Assembly (NCBI GenBank): GCA_035048485.1
Contig: CM068590.1
Span: forward strand, 2,761,093 to 2,825,092
DNA from: Pteria penguin
Lineage: Eukaryota; Mollusca; Bivalvia; Pterioida; Pteriidae
Direction: 5' to 3'
Length of the DNA: 64,000 nucleotides
Positions 11,829-23,541 of the stretch are shown one piece after another. Made by a program: the position numbers and the translations under genes. Within the stretch, counting starts at the first letter, position 1, and every line of letters starts with the position of its first letter. The notes under the pieces are model-generated. The model saw only the letters and a program-made list of their open reading frames with translations, did not search any database and was not told where the DNA came from.

Positions 11829-13560
11829 ATAAGCAAGTAGCACGAAAGTTACGCAATCAAGTTTATTTATTAAATCTTTAAATCTGTAACCGAAAATATT
11901 GAAAAACATTTTTTTTTTTTCATACTACTAAAATCGTCATTTTAAATCGTCTTGTAATATTTTAGAAACGTTAACACTAAAAATAAAAAAAGTTGGGTAC
12001 ATAATCATTATGTAATTATTTAAAAAAATGAAATAGCGGCCAAATTAAACGGGATCGATATTATCGGCCGATGAAGTTTGTCGAGGTATGAACCTACAGA
12101 ATATGACAGTTCAAATTTGAATAGTGTAGCATTTAAAAAACGATGTATGGGCGAGAATTTAAAGTCTAAGCCATTGTTACGTAATTTGTTTTAAAAACTT
12201 TCATATATAGCAAAGATACAAAATGTCTAGATAAAACCTTTTTCAGAAAATGGAATTGAAAAATCGGGGTAAAATTTCGGCGCTTTAAGACCCTCTCTGT
12301 ATGGTGTTTGCGTACGCCAGAGGGAAGGGGGCAAATATTTCGAAGTTTTTGAAAATATTTGTCAAAAAAGTAAACCTTTCTCACGTGCTGGGGTTTTTTT
12401 CCGTGGTCATACGACGTAAAATAAGCAAGTAATAAAGCAATTACGTAACTAACCAAATTTTTGAAAATATTAAATTTCTCAATTAAAAGTAGATTTCAAA
12501 TATTAAAAGAAAGTTTTACACCATGAAATTGACATTCTAAATCGTTTTGTAATATTTTTAACGCGAAGACCTTAAATAGAAAAGTTTGAGAGTTACGTAA
12601 TGAATTTTAAAAATTTAAACACAAATAGCGCCTTTACCGTAATAGTTACACAATCGGTGTTAATTCGGTTGTCAGGATCTACACCTGTACAACATTAAAA
12701 AGAAAGTTTGAGGAGTCTAGCTTAACTAATGAGCATTTCGTTTGAGAAAAATTAAAACCTACTTCAAAATGAATTTAGAAATTTAAAACACATTTTATAG
12801 GCTTATATTGGCGTATATTGGCATTCTAAATCGTTTGACAATATTTTTGCAACTCTAAAGCTTAAAATAAATTTTTTTTGAAGTTACCTAATAAGTTGAA
12901 AATTTTAATCATTTATAGCGTGTTTACTATAATACCTAATAGGCGTTAATTCGGTTGTAAGACAGGGCGGTGGGGACTATTTGACGGGCCTTGTCCAAAC
13001 CTCTTTCAGAGGAGACATGGTCCTGAACCTCGTCCCCTCTGACTGTTAGTCGGGACTCCTACAGATCTAGGGTCTTAGCTCGCTTTCAGGCTGGCAGAGC
13101 ACGGTTTATCATGTTGATGTCGCATATACTTTTATATCATTATGTGTTTTACAATACCTTACGTGTTTATATTTTTATGACCTCTCAATATGCGATACCT
13201 GTTGACCCTTGATCTTTACATGGAGGATTAGTTATAAATTTTAAAATGTACGTCCTTTGATTGTTCTGCTGTTACGGTGAGTGGGAAGGTGGGCCAGTAA
13301 ACCGGTTAACCACACCATTTGTTTTCCTTTTGTCAAATTAAATGACCGTCATAAGTCGGTATCGTAATTGCAATACAATGAAATATTTTTGTAATGTCTT
13401 ATATGTTCTAGTATATTATTTATATTCATGTATTGTATAGCTCCATGGGGACTTCTGCCACATAACTGAGCCAGTAACTCCTCTTTTTTCTTTCAAGAAC
13501 TACACCTGGACAACAGTAGAGAAAAAATTGAGGAGTCTCCATAATAATCGTTACACTTGA
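11829..13560 (+). repeat. Degenerate tandem array, unit near 290 bp
   Basis: Units share ATAAGCAAGTA, TAAATCG.CTTGTAATATTTT and GTTAATTCGGTTGT. ATTCTAAATCG recurs at 12534 and 12822 (288 bp apart), and the unit heads at 11829 and 12421 are two periods apart. The last unit is split by the RT-1 insertion at 12962-13494. It is AT-rich, non-coding and old. The 96-residue minus ORF at 12166-12456 is not convincing. Confidence 0.65.
12962..13494 (+). mobile_element. RT-1 3' fragment inserted in the tandem array
   Basis: It begins at ACAGGGCGGTGGGGACTAT, corresponding to the last codons of the RT frame, and ends at the family terminus CTTTTTTCTTTC. It is flanked by AAG on both sides (12959-12961 and 13495-13497), consistent with a 3-bp target-site duplication. 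Removing it restores the array text GGTTGTAAGAACTACACCTG, comparable to GGTTGTCAGGATCTACACCT in the previous unit. This gives exact boundaries for a severely 5'-truncated insertion. Confidence 0.8.
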
Positions 13561-13735
13561 GAGATTTGAGAAACTAGAAATTGTTAGGTAATTTTATTTA
13601 TAACCTGAATTTTTGCAAAATTTTCCTATAAATCTATCAGGTTTTGCTTCATCCTTAAGTAACAGAAAGAAAAAAGGTTGCTTGTGAAGCCATAATAATA
13701 ATAATTATAATAACAATATCGTCAAAATCACAATT

Positions 13736-13878
13736 ACCATCATCATCATCATCATCATAATCATCATCATCATCATTATCCTCATCCTCATCATCATTGT
13801 CATCACCAACATCATGACAACAATATCACAAAGTTCAAAACCTACAGATACATGTACGACAACGATAGTGAATTCCAG

Positions 13879-13949
<71 letters not shown>

Positions 13950-13993
13950 AACCACGTACCACTACTACTACCACTACTACTACTACTACCACG

Positions 13994-14032
<39 letters not shown>

Positions 14033-14040
14033 GACTACTA

Positions 14041-14077
<37 letters not shown>

Positions 14078-14212
14078 CACTACTACTACTACTATTTCTA
14101 CTACTACTACTACTACTACTTTTACTACTATCACTACTACTACTACTTCTACTGCTACTACTACTAAAACTACTATTATTACAGCTTCTACGACTACTGC
14201 TGCTGCTGCTTC
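13736..14212 (+). repeat. Compound triplet microsatellites (ATC)n, (ACT)n, (CTG)n
   Basis: An (ATC)n-like tract at 13736-13800 is followed by long interrupted (ACT)n and (CTG)n at 13880-14212. All long ORFs here (poly-Leu, poly-Thr, poly-Tyr, poly-Val, poly-Ser) are reading-frame artefacts. The tract lies directly 3' of the GPCR stop codon in that gene's orientation. Confidence 0.95.
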
Positions 14213-14336
14213 TATATTGAACAAATTACCTTAACATGTTTTTCTTTTTGTCAATAGGAAAGATGTGAATAATTTAAGATGAATATCACATTCCATCTAT
14301 GTTTCTTGTTTTAGTTAAGGCAAAATAAACTGTTTG

Positions 14337-15533
14337 TCACTTACACGAGTACATCTTCTTAATTCCGGTTACAAAACGGTTGTCATTTACCATGTAGATG
14401 AGCGGATTCAATATGTTGTTGATAAATACGATATCAAAGATATATCGATACAACATCAAGTCGAACCGCGACATTTCGCTGTCATCAGAATTATAAGATA
14501 AAACAGCCATTGGCACGAGTGATGCAGTGTAGGTTATAATACAAGCCGTTGTTATAATCGTGGCTATTCTTGTAACTTTATTTGACCTACTGCCCTGAAT
14601 GCTACTTTTAGAACCCACACTTATCCTGGTTTTAGTAAATACCAGAGTTTTGTTCTCCACTCTTGTTATACAATTGATCTGATTGGTTCTCGATGATTCC
14701 AATGTCTGTTCCTGATTTGTTTGCATACTGTTGTTAGAACTAGCGATTGATGTATTTCGACTCGAACTTTCAATCTTTTCTTCCCGAGATGAAGATATTT
14801 CTTTCAGATCGATCCCGTCCTGTGTAACGATTCCTACTCCGATATCGGTTTGTGTTGATTTTCTTTTTGTCATGGCTTCTTTGATAGCTTCTGCCTTCCT
14901 CACTTTCCTCCAGATTCTATAATATGAGAGAGCCACAATAGTTGCTATTACCATGACCTCTACCAAGATCAATGCGTAAAAAGCAGATGGAAATATTGAA
15001 GATTTCATGGAGTCACTTGGGCCACATTCCGTCCCATTGATTCTCCCTTCTAATATAAAAGATTTGGTGCCATAAATATACAATATAGGGGTTGCGAAAG
15101 TCATAGAAATAAAGAGGGATATTATGCAAATTATTCCCATCTTCATTTTTGATATTTGCATTTTGTGTGGGTGGCAAACAGATCGATAGCGTTCGTAAGT
15201 GATAATCATAATTAACCATACTGACCATTGTCCAAAGCTGAAGCCTAAGGCGTTGGTTATTTTGCACAGAATCAATCTTTTGTATTCTATTGGATATGAT
15301 ATTCTTTCACCTATCTCTTTCGAAAACATAGATACACAATTCAGCATATCGCTCACGACTAGGTATGTTAAAACAGTTGTGTAGGCTGATGTCGTGTTGG
15401 TGTAGTACTTCCGTAAAATATGGAGGACATGCGCATTCGCCACTACTCCGAGAATAGCTAAGGTGGAGGCAGAAATCGTGAAAGGAAGTTGAAATAATCG
15501 TTCCTGATTATGTTTAGCACTCCAGTTACCCAT
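14337..15533 (-). CDS. Rhodopsin-class GPCR, orphan, intronless
   Basis: A complete 398-residue seven-helix receptor in a single exon, predicted at the plasma membrane, coupling an extracellular ligand to G proteins. Visible class A landmarks are an Asn in TM1 (VVANAHVL), LVVSD in TM2 (D62) and the disulfide pair C90 (top of TM3) and C170 (second extracellular loop). The TM3 end motif ERY is at 114-116 in place of DRY, and NPLIY at 376-380 ends TM7. TM6 (about 321-345) lacks the usual CWxP and carries TASLVP instead. N-glycosylation sites are NWS at 3 and NGT at 166. The third intracellular loop is long (about 206-318) and rich in Ser/Thr; the C-tail is only about 15 residues. The start at 15533 gives a normal short N-terminus; the DNA just before it is a GTT/GTC microsatellite. 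I cannot assign a ligand; bivalves have large lineage-specific expansions of such orphans. No frameshift or stop. Confidence 0.9.
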   Translation of the reverse strand: MGNWSAKHNQERLFQLPFTISASTLAILGVVANAHVLHILRKYYTNTTSAYTTVLTYLVVSDMLNCVSMFSKEIGERISYPIEYKRLILCKITNALGFSFGQWSVWLIMIITYERYRSVCHPHKMQISKMKMGIICIISLFISMTFATPILYIYGTKSFILEGRINGTECGPSDSMKSSIFPSAFYALILVEVMVIATIVALSYYRIWRKVRKAEAIKEAMTKRKSTQTDIGVGIVTQDGIDLKEISSSREEKIESSSRNTSIASSNNSMQTNQEQTLESSRTNQINCITRVENKTLVFTKTRISVGSKSSIQGSRSNKVTRIATIITTACIITYTASLVPMAVLSYNSDDSEMSRFDLMLYRYIFDIVFINNILNPLIYMVNDNRFVTGIKKMYSCK

Positions 15534-15534
15534 T

Positions 15535-15598
15535 ATGTTTGTTGTTGTTGTTGTTATTTTGTTGTTGTTGTTGTTGTTGTTGTCGTCGTCGTCGTCAA
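15535..15598 (+). repeat. (GTT)n/(GTC)n microsatellite
   Basis: Triplet repeat immediately upstream of the GPCR start codon in that gene's orientation. It may lie in the 5' UTR or the promoter. Confidence 0.95.
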
Positions 15599-15925
15599 AC
15601 TAATATCTGTAATAAAACAAATCTTAATTTCATTTCATGTTTTATACTTTTCATTTCAGATTCCTCTTTCAAGAATGTTAACCGATATTTTGGGACATGA
15701 CCATACAAAATAACCATCTTAACTTTTTGACTGCACTTGATTTGACATAATACGTATATATATACAAATATTTCTTCATGTGCGTTTCCGACAACGGAAT
15801 TTTAGTCAGGCAGCATTTCTTGCCTTCAATGGGAAAATTTGACTTCGTGTGTTTGTCTCCTTCGTGTGTTCGTGCCTGTATATTTATGTATTTACATCCT
15901 CGACTTGAAAGGTTGTTGCAGGACT
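15599..15925. other. No gene or repeat recognised
   Basis: Region 5' of the GPCR; I could not identify a convincing TATA box or further exon. Confidence 0.4.
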
Positions 15926-16090
15926 TTTGCGACGGGTTTTGCATCAATCCAGGGGACGCTTACTCCTCCGGGGCACCTGGTCTCACCTCAGTTTTATTGA
16001 GGTTCGCGTTTGTCTGAATATGACACTATACGCGATATTGTCCTTTTATTCCCTGGACTATGAGATATGGTTTACCCTTCGGTACTTCTT
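15925..16090 (+). repeat. Solo RT-2 3' module
   Basis: CGACGGGTTTTGCATC, then GGGGACGCTTACTCCTCCGG and GGCACCTGGTCTCACCTCAG, match 31697-31770, which follows an RT fragment. No RT coding sequence is seen here. Confidence 0.7.
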
Positions 16091-16239
16091 CGTTTTTACT
16101 TACATCCTTGCAATCCGATTGATAATAACCAACCTTCAAAAGCGACTGTACTCATACCACGTTACTGGAAAAAAATGAACGGGTCATCGTTTGCTAAATA
16201 TCAACTCCTTCCGTATAACAAAACAGTAAATTATCAATG

Positions 16240-16500
16240 ATGATGCCGTTGATGGCGAAATTATGACCCCACACCTGATATTCAAGTTGCTTAGACCATC
16301 AACAGTGACAGATCTCAGTCATCGTCTCTCCAGAATGAAATTATCAGGATTAGTTATTCACACACTCATCTTAGAATATTATAAGTATAACAAAAGAGTA
16401 TATTATTCCAAGCAGTTGATGGCGAAATCGTGACCCCACTCCTGGCATTCAATGTGGTTAAACCATCTAGAGTGCCAGATCTCGCCATAGTGAAATTATC
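16240..16500 (+). repeat. Direct repeat of about 90 bp, two copies
   Basis: GTTGATGGCGAAATTATGAC at about 16249 and GTTGATGGCGAAATCGTGAC at about 16420 begin two similar segments about 170 bp apart. They share CCATC, GTGNCAGATCTC and GTGAAATTATCA. Non-coding. Confidence 0.7.
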
Positions 16501-17950
16501 AACCATAGTTCAGAGATTGCGAAATTCTGTTTTAATATTCCAAAGATAAAAAGATGAAAAGGTATTGCATTTTTCAACAATTAAAGCAACATTCCACATT
16601 GGATAATTGAATCTAGAGAAATATTTCGAACACTCTAATGGCAATCATTACGTTAAGAGTAACATTAGTGATAAAGTTAATTGAATCAAAGCATTATATT
16701 AATTAAATTACATACATCTAGTATATTTTATGTGATTATGTAGAAAATGTTAAATAATGTATATGTATATAATGGATTTATATTACTTTTTTTTTAATCA
16801 TTGAGTTTAACCAAGCTTAGACTACGCTGTATGAGAAGCTAAGTGTAAAATGAATCTATAGCTCGTTCTAGACATGGTGTTCGGGCTAAAAATGGAACCT
16901 TATGATCAGCAATAACCTTGGTAACACAAGATTGTAATGCAGGTAATTTTCAGTTTGGATAATGAACCTTGAACATTTAGATGTTTGTCTGTAATGAACG
17001 TTTTATTAAGGACTCCAAGAAAGAATTAAAGATAATAATAACATTGAATAGTGAACTGATGCGTTTTCAAGATTAGCAGGTATTTATGTATCAGAATTTT
17101 TGATTTGTTTTTTATCTCAATGGTTAGAGATTTTAAAGTATATCCATTCAATGTTTAATTGCGTGTGGAGTTGTAGAATGGGGAAACGATGTTCACTACA
17201 GGTTTAAAATAATTCTGCATGGTTATGGTCAGTTACATTTATATAAATCTGTAAAGCAAATGCAAAATTGTCTCCGGTATTATCATTTTAAGTTTTTAAG
17301 TGCAGGTGCTATGGGAATAACTATAAAGGTACTTGTCCATATTTTTACATGTTTGAAATATTCACATCCAAATCTATCTATGAAATGCAGAGTAGGTTTT
17401 GGTAATATCTGGCAATTTTTTTTCTGCAAATGGGGTTAATATAGCAAATAACAAAGGTAGCAAGCCATCAAAGACAATTAACATTACTGACGACACGTTG
17501 AGTGTGTAATTTTTTTAAATGAATCCCCATAGTATTTTTCTAGATAACACTAATTTTATAAAGAATAAATTTTTAAGCTTCATTGGTCATAAAGAAGTTT
17601 TAGAAAGTGATATCTTTGAAACTATAAATTTGCATGAAAGCGATACAAGCAACGCATTTTCGAATGGGGTTTATTTGGGAAGAGTCATGGGTTGTTTTAT
17701 TGAAGACTGTACATGTATATGTGTTGTGCCTTGTTCTATTGATAAGTGTCATGTAAGTGTAATGAACAATGTGTACTTTCATCGGAACAATTGAGCTTGA
17801 ACCGTATTCACACATTAAGCCTTGACATTAATACAAATAACAAGATGGTTAAATTTTCGACTTAAAAAAGTATTGTGTTGCTTATATTAAAATAAAAATC
17901 CTGTTATAATAGCTCCCGTTTTGGCTTTTGCTATATGAAGGATTATTTTT
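16501..17950. other. No gene or clear repeat seen
   Basis: AT-rich. The 91-residue ORF at 17519-17794 has no recognisable motif, splice context or repeat relation. Confidence 0.5.
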
Positions 17951-17954
17951 AAAT

Positions 17955-18090
17955 TTGTGTGTGTCCTTTGATTGTGCTGCTTTTGCGGTGAGTGGGAAGG
18001 TGGGCGCCCGTAAACCGGTTATTCACACCAATTGAGTGACGTTTGTTACTTCAACTGACCGTCCTAAGTCGGTTTCGTAACCGCAGTACA
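17955..18090 (+). repeat. RT-1-type 3' core module, diverged
   Basis: CCTTTGATTGTGCTGCTTTT, GCGGTGAGTGGGAAGGTGGG, GTAAACCGGTTA and GACCGTCCTAAGTCGGT match the RT-1 3' core in order. It is better preserved than the copy at 940 but has no RT sequence nearby. Confidence 0.75.
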
Positions 18091-20429
18091 GTTTCCGTAA
18101 CGTTTTTATTTTGCATAATTTGTCTAATTTTAGAATAGTTTACAAATTTTTCTCACGGTTAATTGGAAGTATGCTTTTGTTGTCGTTATGGAAACACTGC
18201 AAGCTGCTTTTTAAAATGAGTAAGAATTGTAATGAAAGAAGATATAAATGGTTGGTTAATTGGGGTTTTTTTTTTCTTCTTTTTTTCCAAAAGTCTTCTT
18301 ATTTGCAGTGTTTTATTTTGGACTTCGAATTTCGGATATCCAGTGGCACTCTTTCGAATTTATTCTTTGACTAACACTTGGTGAGATATGTATATTACAT
18401 TATATACAGGGTAGACAGCGGTAATGACATAGAATGTGTTTCATATTTGAATCGATTGTGGTTGCTTTATACTGATTTAGTGATTAGTACAATAAATGGC
18501 TGTGAAGGATATATTAAGTTTTCTGACTTTTCTGACTTCATTAGCTGTTCATATTTGGTTATCACTTTCTAAATAAAGGTTTAATATATGATATATAAAA
18601 TAATATGAACTGTTTGTTATATAATATTTAATTCAAATCAGTTTACATCGAAGGAAAGAAATTATTTAGATGATGCTCTTGCTAGACAATTGGAACGGTT
18701 TTGCTTCAAAGAATAACACATTTTGACTGTATGTGTACCTTGTAACATTTCGGAAATGTATAATAATGCTTTACCAGTACTTTATTCATTTTGCATATCA
18801 AAATAAATGCTATCAAAATTTATAGCATCTAATGAATCATATAACTTAAATTCTTGCCCATTGGTCTATTATGAAAGGCATCTGGTATATCTTATTGAGG
18901 TGTGTAATGAGCCTCAATTAACTAAATAAGACATCAACATAATTGCTTTGCATTATGGTTCTATGTCATAGTGATATCTATGTTGTCCTGGACGGCATTG
19001 ATATTAGTGATTGTAACTTGTTGAAAATATAAAGACTTAAACTGCTGCAGAACTTGTGCAGGGAGTACTTAAATTTTATTCCCAAATCCTGACGAATAAG
19101 GATATTACTGAACTTGTCACTGGATTTTTCTTTTTAAGTTTTGCTCTTTTTGAACCAAAAAAAAAAAAAAATTGGAAAAATAACATAGGTACTTTCCATA
19201 GGTATCAATACAAAATTTTAACTACCTCTATGTCAGTGGAATAACATCCTTCGATGAAAGGTTTTCTTAAACTGAAGAGAAATCTATCGTGTTAAGAACG
19301 TTAATGCAAAGAACATTACACAGGTATGAAATGAAAATTGATTTCCAAATACTACAATGTGCGGACAAAATATCTGATAAGTTCATGTTGGAGGAGAGGT
19401 GATATAGAAAGTGAACTAACAAAATTCGTGTATGATTAAACAGTAGAATTGCATCTTAAATTATTCAAATTATGAGCCTTGGTGGGGCATGTATAAAAGT
19501 TCATTTGAATACTGTAGGCATAATGATGTTTTTGTCATAGATTTTAGCAAGCTTTACAAACAATTCTAATATCAGACAGGTTTGTATCATATCGTTATAG
19601 ACTTCAGCAAGTTTTACAATCAGGTATGTATCATAAGATAAGGGCAAGTTTGCTCACTGGCTGCATTGACAATATATTTGGTAATGATTGCCAAATTAAT
19701 TATATAACTGAAGTTACCTATTATGTTTGAGATACATATATGCAGTTGTTACAAATTTCAATTGTGGATTGGTTTGATTGTTTATAACTGATAAACAATT
19801 AAATTGATTTAATTTTGCAACCGAATTTGCGTGCTGCAGTTATTTTGTATTGATGAAAAGCTGAATTTCTTTTATGAGTTCATAAATTTCGAAATTCATT
19901 GAATTCTAATTCATTTCCTGATGCAATGTAGTCTAATTATCAATTTTGATTGTTTCTGGTTGCACTGGCTAGATTTTTAGCCATTTGCCAGTTTTTGCGC
20001 TTTCACCAGGAACAGATTTACTATTGATTGACATTTCAATAATTATTGTTTATAAATAACTCAATTTGAATTTCATTTCATTATTTGGGTGTCATAATGA
20101 ATCGCTGATCATAGGTTTCATTTATCATCTCAATATAATTTTAATCTCAATTTTCTACTATTTTATTTGGATGCCCATAAGATCCAATTGGGGTCTTGGC
20201 TCTTTTATTAATGCAGTCATGGCCAAATATCGCCAAACCCCATATAGTACAATAAGTAATAAATGCAATATAGGAACAATAAACTCTTGTCACTGTTTAA
20301 TTATTAGTTTTTGAAATCTCTCATTTTTAAAAATGTAGATGTCTGTCTTGGGTGACAACTAAGTTCAGCTTATGGTGTGGTGTTTTGTGTTATATTAAAT
20401 ATGTAGAAGTCTTTAATAAATATAGAAAT
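18091..20429. other. No gene; local duplication at 19536-19640
   Basis: Two similar stretches (AGATTTTAGCAAGCTTTACA and AGACTTCAGCAAGTTTTACA) lie in tandem. Otherwise AT-rich, with short ORFs lacking recognisable features. Confidence 0.45.
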
Positions 20430-20460
20430 AACCAATCACTCTCCTGTACACAAAATGTAG

Positions 20461-20895
20461 CTTTACCTTTTGACGTTTCTAGTAAAGCAATGTAATTTTA
20501 ATTTTCTAAATATTTTTAACACAATGTAATATGAATTTATACGTACCTTTTGCTTTGTTCAATTGTTCATGGACTTAGATCCAAACCATTGATGAATCTC
20601 CCTTAATTAATAGCCACAATAATATACGGTATATACCACGTGATAGCATCCCCGCCCATACATTCATTTCTGCAATGACTACGCAGAATATTGCTCTCCA
20701 TTGACGTTGTTATCGGTTCGCGTCATGACCATAGCTTCATGTAAATATAATCAACATTCTTTTATTATTGCAATACTTACTACATTAATACTGTTTAAAT
20801 GCCTTTTTTTTAAATACGTTTTCACAATATGACAAGAGATGTTCAAAGCCAATACATAAATTACATTGCTTTACTAGAAACGTCAAAAGGTAAAG
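20461..20895. repeat. Perfect 38-bp inverted repeat, 435 bp span
   Basis: 20461-20498 (opening CTTTACCTTTTGACGTTTCT) and 20858-20895 (closing AGAAACGTCAAAAGGTAAAG) are exact reverse complements over 38 bp. The partner block at 1725 has a diverged left arm and no matching right arm. It may be a MITE-like unit inside the block or a recent template-switch event. Confidence 0.85.
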
Positions 20896-21054
20896 ATTGT
20901 GAGAATCTACCTTTAATTATATAAATCATTTAGAAATCGACAAATCCGAGTGTAAACTTTACTTTGACTATGCCGACGCTTGGCGAAGCATGGATTAGTT
21001 AACGCGGTTCGAGAGTCTGTGGATTTCTCATTTATCAACGAACATAAAGGTTGG

Positions 21055-21091
21055 TTTTTTTTTTTTTTTTTTTTGGGGGGGGGGGGGGGGG
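21055..21091 (+). repeat. T20-G17 homopolymer junction
   Basis: A run of 20 T (21055-21074) is joined directly to 17 G (21075-21091). The length is probably unreliable in any assembly. Confidence 0.9.
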
Positions 21092-22062
21092 TTCGCCATC
21101 GATTATTTTGTCTCTTAAATTTTTTTTCTTCCCCTTTCGTGAAGTTGAAAAATTTAGAGTCGCCTGACGTTGACGTACGTCCAGATTGCTCATAAATTCA
21201 TAATAAAATTTAGTGCAGAATAGGTGGTGTATCTAGTCATCCAACCCTGACACCCTTGAGGTAGACAGGCTAATCATTTCACAACTCTTGTAAGGAAAAC
21301 TCTGTGAATATGGGAGAAATTGCTGTTATATTTCTACTTCGAATGACATATGGCACTATGTGTGATCCCTCACTCCATCGGGGGGCTCTGTTGATGAAAA
21401 TTTTCAAATCATATGCACACACCGCCATCATATTAATGAATTTCTCCTGATGTGGTAGATAATTATTAAATGAATACACGGATAAATACCAGTATCAATT
21501 TATTGAACCATACGTGCATTTCAATAATGTTTATTCAATCACAATAAGCATACGTCCTTTTCATAAGAGAAGAGTTTGAAAGTTAGCCACAATATCATTT
21601 TGCTCCCACTGTACTTGCCATAATGTTTACATTATCGCAAAATGTATTTATCGCGGGTTTTTCTATGCATTGAAAGAAAGGTAATGAATTAAACGCTTTT
21701 ATGCCCTTTTCTTTAATGAGCTATCATTTTCCCATCACCATAGGAACTGAAAGGTATTATTAGATTTCCAGGGAAGATATACACTGAGATTGTAATCCAG
21801 CACTTTACCCATCAGCGGGTATTTCATTAGCCATACAATGTCACTAGATGTTTTGTCTCTTCTTAGGACAATCTCATTTAAAAAAAGCGTTTTCCATCAA
21901 GGAGGCCACCTTTCATACGTATTTGTTTAAAAGGTCACATGATGTAAGTGGCAACTTTTCAGCCTTCCACTGGTTTCTGTATAAAACAGGTTCGACTATA
22001 ATTTCTAAGATCATAGTGTTGTTGTTAAAAATTGATAAAAAGGGAATTCAACACAAAAAGTG

Positions 22063-22068
22063 TTTATT
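22063..22068 (-). promoter_or_regulatory. Poly(A) signal AATAAA
   Basis: AATAAA on the minus strand, 25 bases after the stop codon of the secreted-protein gene (TGA at 22094-22096). It implies a very short 3' UTR. Confidence 0.75.
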
Positions 22069-22093
22069 AAATAAATGATATACATGCACAAGT

Positions 22094-23184
22094 TCACTCG
22101 TCTACTTCTACGAACACTGCCAATACGTCAGCCTTGCCATAATCTGAAATAAAAGATATTCAATGACGATAAATTATCTTGATATTTTTCGTTTAATATG
22201 TACCTACATTTCCTGAATGCAAAGTAGAACAGAAAACCCCGACTGATCTTTGAGGGAATCCCCATTAACTATGGTGAAACCCCATCCCTATAGTGATACA
22301 TGGATTTAGGATATCTCACTGTGATTTAAAATGCATATAGCAATCTATAGTGAAACCACATCCCTATGGTGATACGTGGATTTAAGTTATCTCACTGCGA
22401 ATTGGAATGCAAATAACAATAGACTGTATACAGAGTAAGATTAACATATTTTGCAAAACTGCAGGACATTTCGGTGACTGCTCCTTCTACCAGTTTTGTT
22501 TTGTGGAATTGGATGTTTCAGTTTGACAATTGCTTAATATGCGAGCATTTTCTTTTTCTGTATGTTGCAATGTTATAGATCCTTGGGTAAATGGATATAT
22601 AGTCGAAGTACATTTAGTAATTCAAGAACATTACAGTATATTAAATTTAATAAGACAGATACAGGGGGTGCAATCCTAACCTTACATTCAAGTGCATTTG
22701 ACAAGTGCAAATCTCTATTTGGTCTGAAAACCAGTCATAAAGTTTACTCATGTGCGCTTGATGTCAAGTTTACTTTAAAGTAATTCCGAACCCCAATTTA
22801 AATTGAGGTGAAAACAGATGCCTAGGAAGAGTAAGCGTCCCCTGTTTGCATGCAACACCCGTTGCAAAACTCCTGCAACAGTTTAGGTAGAATGAGACCA
22901 TGTCAATTAGAATTCTGAATCGATTTGCTCAGATTAAAACTACAACATGCTAAATATTGTTCCACGTCCTCATACATTTAGTTCAAGCTGACTTGCCTAA
23001 TTTGTTCCATGTTGTAGCTTTATCATGTTGAGAGTAAAGGAATTGTGGAAACGGTCCTTTCGTATCCCATCTACAATAGGGTTGCCTATCCATTACCGTC
23101 AACCATCCAATATCACCTGGACATCCTTTATATTCTTTATTGATGTGAAATGTTCTTCGTTCTTGATATCTATTAATTATATAT

Positions 23185-23231
<47 letters not shown>

Positions 23232-23507
23232 TACTATTATTATTATTATTATCATCATTATTATTATTATTATTATTATTATCATTATTGTTATTATTAT
23301 AACCACTATTAGGTCAAAGAATTTACGGGTCATCTGAAAGGTAGATTTTCTGATTAGCGAGAACTGAGATTGTTTTTCAATGTGCCAGAAGCCCTAATTG
23401 GATAAAAAAAATCAGTTAATCTTTAAACTAAGATTAATTCGATTGTTAAATCATGAATTACAATCTCATGACCAAAAAAGAATTTTGTTTACATCATCAT
23501 CATGACC

Positions 23508-23541
<34 letters not shown>

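Larger units (their letters stand above)
20430..21845 (+). repeat. Duplicated block, copy 2 (partner 1725-2990)
   Basis: Homologous in order to 1725-2990; see that entry. It contains the 38-bp perfect inverted repeat and a T/G homopolymer junction, neither of which is present in the partner copy. Confidence 0.75.

Noticed and set aside
13705..14224. Several ORFs of 90-120 codons on both strands
   Set aside because: All are homopolymeric translations of triplet microsatellites.
17519..17794. 91-residue ORF with Cys residues as a small secreted protein
   Set aside because: No signal peptide, no splice or promoter context, no recognisable motif.
22983..23333. 116-residue ORF starting with a Met/Ile-rich segment as a stand-alone protein
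   Set aside because: The N-terminal half is an intronic microsatellite. Only the part from 23169 down to 22997 is coding, as exon 4 of a spliced gene.
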